NCBI GenBank assembly: GCA_040235495.1 | Contig: JBECKV010000092.1 | Span: 1 to 6,070 of the forward strand | Direction: 5' to 3' | Source: HB2-32-21 sp040235495 | GTDB taxonomy: Bacteria > Pseudomonadota > Gammaproteobacteria > Pseudomonadales > Porticoccaceae | DNA length: 6,070 nucleotides | Shown: positions 1 through 5,952 of the stretch, in pieces | Position numbering within the stretch: the stretch's first letter is position 1 | Layout: each line of letters starts with the position of its first letter | Notes under the pieces: model-generated | Databases searched by the model: none | What the model saw: the letters and a program-made list of their open reading frames with translations, nothing else | Told to the model about the DNA's origin: nothing | Position numbers and translations under genes: made by a program

Positions 1-996
1 CAGGCCGGTTTCGGCCAGGGCGGCGTGGCCCGATTGCACCTGTCCCCGGTTTCTGTGTGCCGACCCCAGTGGCAGCGAAAACCCGGCAACCAGCGCCGAA
101 TCACTGCTCTCTTCCAGATGGCGGATACCCAGCCGCCAGTTGATATCGCTACGGGACTGACTGCGAATCAATTCCAGCTCCGCTTCCCTGACTCGAACTT
201 CACTTGCAAGGATGGCGATGGCCGGGTTTTCGCTGGCGCGTTGAAACAGCGCCGCGAAATCGGGCACGGTTGCAAATGCATAGATTTCGCCTTCAAGCGT
301 GGTGAAAGCCGGCGTCTCTTCGCCAAATAAGGTTGCCAGTTCGACCAGGGCGGCGTCGAACTGACTTTTCAGGGTTTCCAATTCCAGTCGGCGTTGGGCG
401 AGCAGGACCTTGGCCCGCAAATCCTCGGCCTCGGGCGTGGCACCGCGCTCGACCCGCTGTTTGATCGTTTCGCGGCTACTTTCGGCCAGCGCCACTGATG
501 TCTCGCCGAGGCGAATTTTCTCCTGTAAGGACAAGGCGCGGATAAAGGCGCGGGTTACCCGGCCCAATAGCTTCAGGGATTCGGCCGTGCGCTCGGCCTC
601 CACCAGGGCATGCTGCTCGGATGCCAGGCGCTTGCGCGACTGGCGTTTGTCACCGAGTTCGATTACCGACGAGAGCGCCAGCGTGTATTCGGCGGCGTCG
701 ACGCCATTTAGCGCGCCCGAGCCGAGCAGGTTTTCAAACTCAAGACCCAACTCGTAGGCGGGCGCCTGGTCGGCATTCAAGGCCGCGCCAGACACGGCTT
801 TGAACCGGTATTCAAAAAGGCTCAGGTCGGGGTGTTTGTCCAGGGCCCGACTGATAGCCTGGGGCAGCGTCAGGACCTGCGAGGGCGTTGTTCCGTAAAC
901 CGCCGTCGACCAGGGTGAAAACAGAGCCAGGATAAAGGCTAGATAACGACCGTGACGCCCATAGACAGGGAGCCACAAAAAATTGCGGTGATCCAT
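1..996 (-). CDS. czcC: CzcC-type outer-membrane efflux protein (TolC family), 3' end beyond window
   Basis: This frame is open for 332 codons from an ATG at 996 to the left edge, so the C-terminal part is missing. TolC-family proteins of this kind form the outer-membrane channel of tripartite RND pumps that expel Co, Zn, Cd or related cations. Visible features are an N-terminal export signal with a hydrophobic stretch at about residues 18-34; a CzcC-like segment at 85-122 (EFENLLGSG, then EYTLALSSVIELGDKRQSR); long helical segments at 125-225 including VERGATPEAEDLRAKVLLA; and, near 286-320, INWRLGIRHLEE followed by ALVAGFSLPLG, as in CzcC. The start is supported by AGGAA seven bases upstream (1004-1008). 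It lies 60 bp after a histidine-rich CzcI-like gene on the same strand, which favours a metal substrate over a drug substrate. Which metal cannot be told from this fragment. The assignment is from remembered family sequences, not a search. Confidence 0.88.
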   Translation of the reverse strand, partial: MDHRNFLWLPVYGRHGRYLAFILALFSPWSTAVYGTTPSQVLTLPQAISRALDKHPDLSLFEYRFKAVSGAALNADQAPAYELGLEFENLLGSGALNGVDAAEYTLALSSVIELGDKRQSRKRLASEQHALVEAERTAESLKLLGRVTRAFIRALSLQEKIRLGETSVALAESSRETIKQRVERGATPEAEDLRAKVLLAQRRLELETLKSQFDAALVELATLFGEETPAFTTLEGEIYAFATVPDFAALFQRASENPAIAILASEVRVREAELELIRSQSRSDINWRLGIRHLEESSDSALVAGFSLPLGSAHRNRGQVQSGHAALAETGL

Positions 997-1003
997 AGCG
1001 TGA

Positions 1004-1008
1004 TTCCT
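1004..1008 (-). promoter_or_regulatory. Ribosome binding site of the CzcC-like gene
   Basis: AGGAA on the minus strand, seven bases before the ATG at 996. It settles the start of the efflux gene over in-frame alternatives, because the following residues form a plausible signal peptide. Confidence 0.7.
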
Positions 1009-1032
1009 GCGAAATCAGAGTGAAGTAAAGGA

Positions 1033-1046
1033 CCCCCGAGTGGGGG
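1033..1046 (-). promoter_or_regulatory. Small GC hairpin between the CzcI-like and CzcC-like genes
   Basis: Five C, a four-base loop and five G form a perfect 5-bp GC stem in the 60-bp gap between the two metal-resistance genes. On the minus strand it is followed by a pyrimidine-rich but interrupted stretch (TCCTTTACTTC), so it is a poor intrinsic terminator. It could be a partial terminator, attenuator or mRNA-stability element lowering expression of the downstream pump genes relative to the histidine-rich protein. Function is inferred from position only. Confidence 0.35.
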
Positions 1047-1056
1047 CTAGGCAGGA

Positions 1057-1518
1057 TCAAACGATGGGTGGGCGCAGGATGGTGTCGACGGTTTCGAACA
1101 GGGCGAGTGACAGGTAAGCAGGTATTTGTTGAGTAGCGAACGTCAGGTGCAACTCGAACATTGGCACCGTGAGTGGCATGTGCGAGCCATGGCAATGACT
1201 GGCGTGACAGTGCCGGTGGGTATCGTCGGGGTTATCCGGATCAGCCGCGTGCGAAGACCAGTCGTGATGATGGTGTTCAATGCTGCTTGAGTGCCCGGTT
1301 TGCGCATGGGCTTTTTCACCCTGGACGTTCTCATGATGGTCTTCGCCATGACTGTGTGGACCGCCCGTGAGCTTTGGCGCGTCGGCCATGAAAGCACTGG
1401 TCTGTATCACCACCAGCAGGGCTAGAAACAGCTTTGTCCAGTGGCTTGAAAGTCGTTTATGCACGCGCGATGTTCTCGTTTCGAAGGCACATCCTAACAT
1501 GGGCCGGGACGAGCTCAT
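1057..1518 (-). CDS. Histidine-rich exported protein, CzcI-like, of a metal efflux locus
   Basis: The protein is 153 aa from the ATG at 1518. A basic segment (about 20-29) precedes a hydrophobic run at 30-46 (LFLALLVVIQTSAFMA), consistent with a signal peptide or N-terminal anchor, so the rest should be periplasmic. Residues 55-113 hold 17 histidines, including HHHH at 82-85 and the cluster HRHCHASHCHGSH at 101-113 with its two cysteines; this is a likely soft/borderline metal ligand region. The C-terminus (to RPPIV) is short and non-histidine. Small His-rich proteins of this layout (CzcI type) often precede czcCBA genes and are proposed to bind or sense Zn, Co or Cd; the family link is by layout and context. 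The start is uncertain: none of ATG 1518, ATG 1500 or GTG 1464 has a strong SD. GTG 1464 gives the most typical signal peptide and a 135-aa protein. Confidence 0.72.
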   Translation of the reverse strand: MSSSRPMLGCAFETRTSRVHKRLSSHWTKLFLALLVVIQTSAFMADAPKLTGGPHSHGEDHHENVQGEKAHAQTGHSSSIEHHHHDWSSHAADPDNPDDTHRHCHASHCHGSHMPLTVPMFELHLTFATQQIPAYLSLALFETVDTILRPPIV

Positions 1519-1701
1519 ACCGATGGTGTATGTGCTTGCCCGTCATCGTTGCCGAGCCTTGAATGGTTCGGGTCCGCATCCCTGGGCGGATATTTGGCGG
1601 CGCCGGATTTCGTGATACCGTTGCCCGGCTTCAGGGGCGGTTGCTCCCCAGTGAGTGTCGCTAAGGTCGGTCAACCCCTCAAGCCGCGAGGAACAGTTGT
1701 T
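1519..1701. other. Divergent intergenic region
   Basis: This 183-bp stretch separates the leftward metal-efflux genes from the rightward small membrane protein, so promoters for both directions are expected here. I see no convincing -10/-35 pair, no strong inverted repeat and no MerR-type spaced operator by eye. A metal-responsive regulator gene is not present in the window. Confidence 0.5.
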
Positions 1702-1911
1702 ATGCGCATACTTATTTTGCTGGTAGTGCTCGGCGTCGCCTCCCTGTTGGTGAAACAACAGCTTCAGGTCAAGACGCCGCCGGTTACCGCCGACCACCCG
1801 ATGGCGCCGGTAGCCTATGGTAATGAACTCGAGAAAGCGCGGGCTATCGAGGGTTTTATGCAGGAGCAGGCGGAGCTGCGGCTGAAGCAGGCGGACGAGT
1901 TGAGTCCCTAG
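1702..1911 (+). CDS. Small single-pass membrane protein of unknown function (69 aa)
   Basis: I do not recognise a named family. The chosen start is the ATG at 1702, not the upstream in-frame ATG at 1549, because GAGGAA (1688-1693) sits eight bases before it and the protein then opens directly with a hydrophobic helix (residues 2-17, MRILILLVVLGVASLLV) followed by K18. The remainder is a Pro-rich linker (about 25-37) and a charged amphipathic helix (41-66, rich in E, K, Q, R and A) that could form a coiled coil. The topology is probably an N-terminal anchor with a soluble tail; the side is not determinable. It lies 122 bp upstream of the MFS gene on the same strand with no clear terminator between, so co-transcription is possible. 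Comparable tiny anchored proteins occur in gammaproteobacteria, but no function can be assigned. Confidence 0.68.
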   Translation: MRILILLVVLGVASLLVKQQLQVKTPPVTADHPMAPVAYGNELEKARAIEGFMQEQAELRLKQADELSP

Positions 1912-2021
1912 GGTCGGCCGCTGTCCGAAGTGACGGCGAAAAGCGTATTTCCGCGAAGCGCTAAACCTTTTACCGCGGGCCGCTGGGTGCCACCGGTCAT
2001 CAATGGGGTCAGGCCTTGATC

Positions 2022-2026
2022 AGGGA
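2022..2026 (+). promoter_or_regulatory. Ribosome binding site deciding the GTG start of the MFS gene
   Basis: AGGGA lies seven bases before the GTG at 2034. The two other in-frame GTG codons in the repeat (2052 and 2070) have no SD-like sequence in front of them, which favours the first. Confidence 0.6.
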
Positions 2027-2029
2027 TTA

Positions 2030-2076
2030 ATCAGTGCAAAACTATCGATCAGTGCAAAACTATCAATCAGTGCAAA
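2030..2076 (+). repeat. 18-bp tandem repeat, 2.6 copies, over the MFS start codon
   Basis: Unit ATCAGTGCAAAACTATCR begins at 2030, 2048 and 2066; the first two copies differ only in the last base and the third is identical for its first 11 bases. Because 18 is a multiple of three, each copy puts a GTG in the same frame (2034, 2052, 2070), and the protein begins with a hexapeptide repeat (MQNYRS, VQNYQS, VQSSRN). It is likely a replication-slippage product. It could alter the N-terminus or translation rate without a frameshift. Confidence 0.85.
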
Positions 2077-3248
2077 GCAGTAGAAATGTCTGGTTGTTGA
2101 TGGTCTGCCAGGCGCTGACCATGGCCATTCCGTCGTTTATGGTGTTCCTGGCCAGTATCATCGGTCAGACCCTGGCCCCGGATCCGGGCTATGCGACCTT
2201 GCCGGTGGGCGCGTTTTTGCTGGGCTCGGCGCTGGCGACCCTGCCGGTCATTCTGGCCATGCGCCGCTGGGGTCGCAAAGCGATATTCATTATCTGTTCG
2301 CTGATAACCGGAGTCGGCGCACTGCTGGCAATATCAGCGCTGCTGAGAACCCAGTTCCCACTGTTTGTCGCCGCGGGTCTGGTTATGGGCATTGGTCTTG
2401 CCGCGGGTCAGCAATATCGCTTCGCGGCGATGGAAAGTGTCACCGTTCAGGACATGCCCAAAGCCGCTTCGAGGGTATTGATCGGCGGTATTATCGCCGC
2501 CTTCCTGGGCCCCGAGATCGCCGTGCTCGGAGACTCCCTGTTTGCTACCCCCTACGTCGGCTCGTTTGCACTGTTACTGGCGGTGATTGGTGCGGCAACC
2601 CTGGTGTTGTTGTTCTTCGCCGAACCACAAGTGGCGGGCAGCGGCGCGGCAGGGCAATCACGTTCCTGGGCGGCAATTCTGTCGCAACCGGTGATCTGGG
2701 TAGCGGTGTTGTCCGGCCTGACGGCGTTCGCGGTGATGAGCACGGTGATGACAGCGACGCCCCTGCACATGCATTTTGAAAACGGTCACAGCCTGGTTGA
2801 TACCAAATGGGTGATTCAATCCCATATCGTCGCCATGTTTTTGCCCTCGTTGCTGGTGCCGATGATTGTCAGGCGCATTGGCGAGGTGGGTCTGATCGGC
2901 TTGGGTGTCGGGGCTTTACTCGTCTCGCTGGCGGTGATTTTCTCCGATTACGCCTTTATCAATTACTGGCTTTCGCTCGTGTTGCTGGGGCTGGGCTGGA
3001 ATTTTCTGTTTATCGGCGGTACCACCCTGTTGCCCCAGGGCTATCAGGACAGCGAGCGCTTTAAGGTCCAGGCCTTTAATGACTTCAGTATTTTTGGCGT
3101 GCAGGCCACTGGTGCCCTGATGGCCGGCTGGTTGCTGGCGCGCATCGGCTGGCAGGCGCTGCTGTTGGGTATGTTGCCAATATTGGCAATACTGATACTG
3201 ACTCTGGTGTATTGGCGAGCCTCGAAAATATCAGTCGTGGGCGCCTGA
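2034..3248 (+). CDS. Major facilitator superfamily (MFS) transporter, substrate unknown
   Basis: This is a 404-aa inner-membrane protein of typical MFS length with about 12 hydrophobic helices in two halves joined by a hydrophilic loop near residues 198-212. The loop between helices 2 and 3 carries MRRWGRKAIF (76-85), the basic core of MFS motif A. Other distinctive stretches are GQQYRFAAME (125-134), and GWNFLFIGGTTLLP (321-334) followed by ERFKVQAFNDF (341-351), a pattern I associate with a widespread group of uncharacterised proteobacterial MFS proteins. Start: GTG at 2034 with an SD; the first 18 residues are a repeat-encoded polar extension before helix 1 (from about V19). Transport direction and substrate cannot be read from the sequence. 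It is convergent with the ring-cleavage cluster and separated from it by a terminator, so a role in that pathway is only a possibility. Confidence 0.88.
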   Translation: MQNYRSVQNYQSVQSSRNVWLLMVCQALTMAIPSFMVFLASIIGQTLAPDPGYATLPVGAFLLGSALATLPVILAMRRWGRKAIFIICSLITGVGALLAISALLRTQFPLFVAAGLVMGIGLAAGQQYRFAAMESVTVQDMPKAASRVLIGGIIAAFLGPEIAVLGDSLFATPYVGSFALLLAVIGAATLVLLFFAEPQVAGSGAAGQSRSWAAILSQPVIWVAVLSGLTAFAVMSTVMTATPLHMHFENGHSLVDTKWVIQSHIVAMFLPSLLVPMIVRRIGEVGLIGLGVGALLVSLAVIFSDYAFINYWLSLVLLGLGWNFLFIGGTTLLPQGYQDSERFKVQAFNDFSIFGVQATGALMAGWLLARIGWQALLLGMLPILAILILTLVYWRASKISVVGA

Positions 3249-3264
3249 GGTCGGGGCCACCATG

Positions 3265-3292
3265 AATAAGCCCCGCCATGGCGGGGCTTATT
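3265..3292. terminator. Bidirectional intrinsic terminator (perfect 28-bp palindrome)
   Basis: The stem AATAAGCCCCG pairs with CGGGGCTTATT around a central CCATGG, making the whole 28 bases self-complementary. On the plus strand it ends in a T run (3291-3294), giving a good rho-independent terminator for the MFS gene 16 bp upstream. On the minus strand the GC stem is followed by CTTATT, adequate for terminating the SDR gene, which stops at 3320. An A8 run (3304-3311, T8 on the minus strand) lies between the SDR stop and the palindrome. The location between converging genes fits dual use. Confidence 0.9.
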
Positions 3293-3319
3293 TTGCGCGG
3301 CACAAAAAAAAGACGCTGC

Positions 3320-4117
3320 CTAGCCGATCATGCTGTAGCCGCCACTGACGCTGAGCACCTGGCCGGTAATAAATCCTGCTGCTTTCTGGGACGATAAAAA
3401 GACCACGGCGTTGGCGATGTCGCCTGGCTTGCCGATGCGCTTGAGCGGCAGGGATTTGGCGATAGCGGCGAACTGGTCCTCCGTGAACATGGCGTCCTTG
3501 ACCGCCCACATACTGTTTTCGCTGGTCTCATCGGTACTGTCGGGGACGGTGACACCGGGGCATACACAGTTGCAGCGAATGTTGTTGCGGCCGTTTTCCT
3601 TGGCGATGGTTTTCATAAAGCTGTTGGTGGCGGCCTTGAGGCCACCGTAAACCGCCTCGCGGGGTTCGCCCTGGCGACTGGCGTCCGAGCTGATCGAGAC
3701 GATGGAGCCGCCGCCGGCGGGGATCATGTAATCGAGCGCCGTCTTGGTGCAGTTGAGGTTGCCGACGTAGTTGATCTTTATCAGCCTGTCCCAGAGATCA
3801 GGGGTGGTCTGGGTAAAGAACATCAGCTTGTCCCAGCCGACGTTGTTGACCAGACAATCAACTCCGCCGCAGGCATCGGCGGCCTCCTTGAACAGGCTTT
3901 GTACGCTGCCGAGGTCCGTAATATCGGTTTTTATCACTCGCACATCAGCCGCGCCCTGTTGCCTGGCCAGGACGGCGACGCGCTCACCGGCGTCGGTATC
4001 GAGGTCGGCGATGGTGATGTTGGCGCCTTCCTCGGCGAATTTAAGGACGATGGCGCGGCCGATGTTGGACGCGCCTCCGGTGACGATAACGGATTTGTTT
4101 TGCAGATCCAGATCCAT
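3320..4117 (-). CDS. badH: BadH-like SDR: 2-hydroxycyclohexanecarboxyl-CoA dehydrogenase
   Basis: The protein has 265 aa and a complete classical SDR fold. The nucleotide-binding motif TGGASNIG is at 13-20 (Asn18 replaces the usual middle Gly, a known variant), Asp38 at the end of strand 2 suggests NAD+ over NADP+, D65 follows, and NNVG is at 91-94. The catalytic set is Asn116, Ser144, Tyr157 and Lys161 (YGGLK). Similarity to BadH of benzoate and cyclohexanecarboxylate degradation is visible in NNVGWD, in FTQTTPDLWDRLIKIN (101-116) and in the C-terminal GFITGQVLSVSGG (248-260). BadH oxidises 2-hydroxycyclohexanecarboxyl-CoA to the 2-keto form, the substrate of BadI, encoded 59 bp upstream. 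The substrate loop after PG (187-188) is longer and acidic (PDSTDETSEN), and RCNCVCPG (181-188) has three cysteines, so the exact ring substrate may differ. The start is supported by AAAGG at 4127-4131. Confidence 0.82.
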   Translation of the reverse strand: MDLDLQNKSVIVTGGASNIGRAIVLKFAEEGANITIADLDTDAGERVAVLARQQGAADVRVIKTDITDLGSVQSLFKEAADACGGVDCLVNNVGWDKLMFFTQTTPDLWDRLIKINYVGNLNCTKTALDYMIPAGGGSIVSISSDASRQGEPREAVYGGLKAATNSFMKTIAKENGRNNIRCNCVCPGVTVPDSTDETSENSMWAVKDAMFTEDQFAAIAKSLPLKRIGKPGDIANAVVFLSSQKAAGFITGQVLSVSGGYSMIG

Positions 4118-4176
4118 TGCTGTTTACCTTTATTCAGTGTGTTTCGTATCGCTATGGCGCGACGGCTGTCCCCGGT

Positions 4177-4959
4177 TTACTTCACGTATTTACGAAATTC
4201 CGGTGGTCGTTTTTCATTCAGGGCATTGACACCCTCGCGGGATTCATCGGTATCGTAATACAGTTTCAGCGCTTGCAGGCCGAGGCTGCCGATGCCGCGA
4301 ATATTCTCGGTCGCGGCGACGAAGGAGCGCTTGGCGATGGCTATTGCAGTGGGGCTGCGCTGGGCCAGCTCCGCGCACCAGGCGGCGATTTCCGCGTCCA
4401 GTTTGTCGTCGGGGACGACGGCGTTGATCAGACCCATTTCCAGAGCCTCCCGGGCGCTATAGCGCCGGCACATATACCAGATCTCCCGGGCTTTCTTTTC
4501 TCCCACGACATGAGCCAGGTAAGCGGTGCCGAAGCCCGGATCCACGGAACCCATTTTCGGACCGACCTGGCCGAACTGAGCACTTTCCGCGGCGATGGTC
4601 ATATCGCACAGGGTAGCGAGCACGTTGCCGCCACCGATGGCATACCCCTGAACCCGGGCGATGACCGGTTTGGGGACATCACGGATAATACTGTGCAGTT
4701 CTTCCACCGGCAGGCCGACGGTGCCGCGGCCGTCGTACTGGCCGTCATGGGAGGATTGATCGCCACCGGTGCAGAAGGCCTTGTCGCCGGCACCGCCCAG
4801 GACGATGGCGGCGATGTCCTTATCCCAACCGGCTTTTTGAAACGCGTGAATGAGTTCCTCGCAAGTGATACCCCGAAAGGCGTTATAGACTTCTGGCCGG
4901 TTAATGGTGATATAGGCCGTTGCGTCTTTGACTTGGTAAATAATGTCCTGGTATTCCAT
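4177..4959 (-). CDS. badI: BadI: 2-ketocyclohexanecarboxyl-CoA hydrolase (ring cleavage)
   Basis: This 260-aa crotonase-superfamily enzyme strongly resembles Rhodopseudomonas BadI along its length and equals it in size as I recall it. BadI adds water to the 2-keto ring by a reverse Dieckmann-type cleavage, giving pimelyl-CoA, a linear dicarboxyl-CoA for beta-oxidation. Visible hallmarks are AFCTGGDQSSHDGQYDGRGT (61-80), VIARVQGYAIGGGNVLAT (99-116), GQVGPKMGSVDPGFGTAYLA (130-149), EKKAREIWYMC (154-164) and the C-terminal LYYDTDESREGVNAL (233-247). Ser138 and Asp140 in GSVDPG, and Tyr235, match the MenB/BadI catalytic positions; the two glutamates of true enoyl-CoA hydratases are absent, as expected. 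It is flanked by a BadH-like dehydrogenase downstream and a crotonase 85 bp upstream. The SD is weak (GGAGA at 4971-4975, 11 bases before ATG), so the start rests on alignment to the family. Confidence 0.93.
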   Translation of the reverse strand: MEYQDIIYQVKDATAYITINRPEVYNAFRGITCEELIHAFQKAGWDKDIAAIVLGGAGDKAFCTGGDQSSHDGQYDGRGTVGLPVEELHSIIRDVPKPVIARVQGYAIGGGNVLATLCDMTIAAESAQFGQVGPKMGSVDPGFGTAYLAHVVGEKKAREIWYMCRRYSAREALEMGLINAVVPDDKLDAEIAAWCAELAQRSPTAIAIAKRSFVAATENIRGIGSLGLQALKLYYDTDESREGVNALNEKRPPEFRKYVK

Positions 4960-5044
4960 GGTCTCGAGTGTCTCCGGGTCGTGGTTGACGGTGCCTGGCG
5001 TGGCTCTCCAGCGAGGGCGCGGGTGTTCGTTGGTAGCGCGGCTA

Positions 5045-5824
5045 TTATTTGAATCGAGGTTCGCGTTTTTCGAGGAAGGCGCTGGTGCCCTCCCGTACGT
5101 CCGCGCTCATCAGCGCCGGACAGGCGAGGTCCATTTCCAGTTGCAGGCTGGCGTCTAGATTCATCTCCAGGCCTCGATTCACCAGGGTTTTCATGGTTGC
5201 CAGACCGGCGGCGCTGCGTTTGGTCAGGGCTTCGCAGTACGCCATCGCTGCCTGTTGTAGTTCATCGTCGGGCACCACGTAGTTGACCAGTCCCCAGTCC
5301 AGGGCTTCGCGGGCCTTGATCCAGCGGGCGCTGAAAAACAGGTCCATTGCCCGCCGCCGACCGATCAATCGGGTCAGGCGCTGGCTGCCGCCCCAGCCGG
5401 GAACGAGGCCGAACTGGGCGTGCTGATCGCCACACTGGGCGCTTTCCCCGGCGAAAACCACGTCGGCGGACATCATCAGCTCCAGACCACCCGCCAGGGC
5501 CAGGCCCTGCTGAGCAACGATCACCGGCAGGGCGGAATTTTCCAGGCGGCGCAGGGTGGCGAGCCCGGTGGCGAGAAATTTTTGCGTGGCGGTTTGGTCC
5601 TGGGTAAAGGTGGACACTTCCTGCAGGTCGGCGCCGGTACAAAAGTGCTTGCCGTTGGCGTTGATCAGCAGGCAACGGATGTCGGCGTCGTTTTCAAACG
5701 TATCGAGCGCGGCGTTGATCCCCTGATGTACGGCCATGGACAGACAGTTGAATTGCCTGGGCCGATTGAGGGTGATGATGCCAACCCTGTTTTTCTTCTC
5801 GCGCAGTACAACGGCTTCGGACAT
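5045..5824 (-). CDS. Enoyl-CoA hydratase/isomerase family protein in the BadK position, atypical active site
   Basis: This 259-aa crotonase fold has the oxyanion-hole residues in HFCTGAD (60-66, Ala65) and GLALAGGLEL (107-116, Gly112). Glu115 corresponds to catalytic Glu144 of rat mitochondrial enoyl-CoA hydratase, but the position of Glu164 is His135 in CGDQHAQFGLVPGWGG (131-146). The C-terminus has the usual REGTSAFLEKREPRFK (244-259). By position between an acyl-CoA dehydrogenase and BadI/BadH it should hydrate cyclohex-1-ene-carboxyl-CoA or a substituted analogue, the job of BadK. Its sequence does not look like BadK, which carries the usual Glu pair as I recall it. I believe GDQH-type crotonases form their own subgroup of uncertain function; isomerase, lyase or hydrolase activity is equally open. 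Start: ATG 5824 with AGGGG at 5834-5838. It lies 117 bp after the dehydrogenase stop, on the same strand. Confidence 0.85.
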   Translation of the reverse strand: MSEAVVLREKKNRVGIITLNRPRQFNCLSMAVHQGINAALDTFENDADIRCLLINANGKHFCTGADLQEVSTFTQDQTATQKFLATGLATLRRLENSALPVIVAQQGLALAGGLELMMSADVVFAGESAQCGDQHAQFGLVPGWGGSQRLTRLIGRRRAMDLFFSARWIKAREALDWGLVNYVVPDDELQQAAMAYCEALTKRSAAGLATMKTLVNRGLEMNLDASLQLEMDLACPALMSADVREGTSAFLEKREPRFK

Positions 5825-5925
5825 ATCTCTGTTCCCCTGGATTGCGGTGGCTTGAGAGTTTGGACCAATCAGCTTGTCGCGTCGATGGTTTTAGCCGACC
5901 TTCCAGTCAGGCCAGTGAACTTATT

Positions 5926-5952
5926 AGTCGAGCCAGTCGAGCTAGTCCAGCT
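5926..5952 (-). repeat. 9-bp tandem repeat, three copies, spanning the dehydrogenase stop codon
   Basis: On the plus strand the copies are AGTCGAGCC (5926), AGTCGAGCT (5935) and AGTCCAGCT (5944). Read on the minus strand in the dehydrogenase frame they give Leu-Asp-stop, Leu-Asp-Trp, Leu-Asp, and then a TAA at 5924-5926. The TAG at 5942-5944 thus sits in the first copy, and the unit is a codon multiple. Confidence 0.75.

Noticed and set aside
25..803. Several plus-strand frames opposite the CzcC-like gene
   Set aside because: All are antisense to a clear TolC-family sequence and show Arg/Ser/Ala-rich composition typical of shadow translation.
812..1195. Minus-strand frame overlapping the CzcC-like start and the end of the histidine-rich gene
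   Set aside because: It is in a different frame from both supported genes, crosses the intergenic hairpin and has no family resemblance.
1549..1701. N-terminal extension of the small membrane protein to the ATG at 1549
   Set aside because: The extension lacks an SD and would bury the hydrophobic helix internally. The ATG at 1702 has a well-spaced GAGGAA.
1912..2033. Possible terminator or promoter between the small protein and the MFS gene
   Set aside because: No stable GC stem followed by T residues and no convincing -35/-10 pair were seen; only the SD before the GTG is supportable.
4117..5052. Long plus-strand open frame (311 codons) antisense to badI
   Set aside because: It overlaps badI completely on the other strand. 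BadI is a strongly recognised enzyme, and the antisense product has no recognisable domain. Long antisense frames are common opposite GC-rich genes.
5262..5675. Minus-strand 137-codon frame inside the crotonase gene
   Set aside because: It is an out-of-frame shadow of the crotonase with a Pro/Arg/Gly-rich translation.
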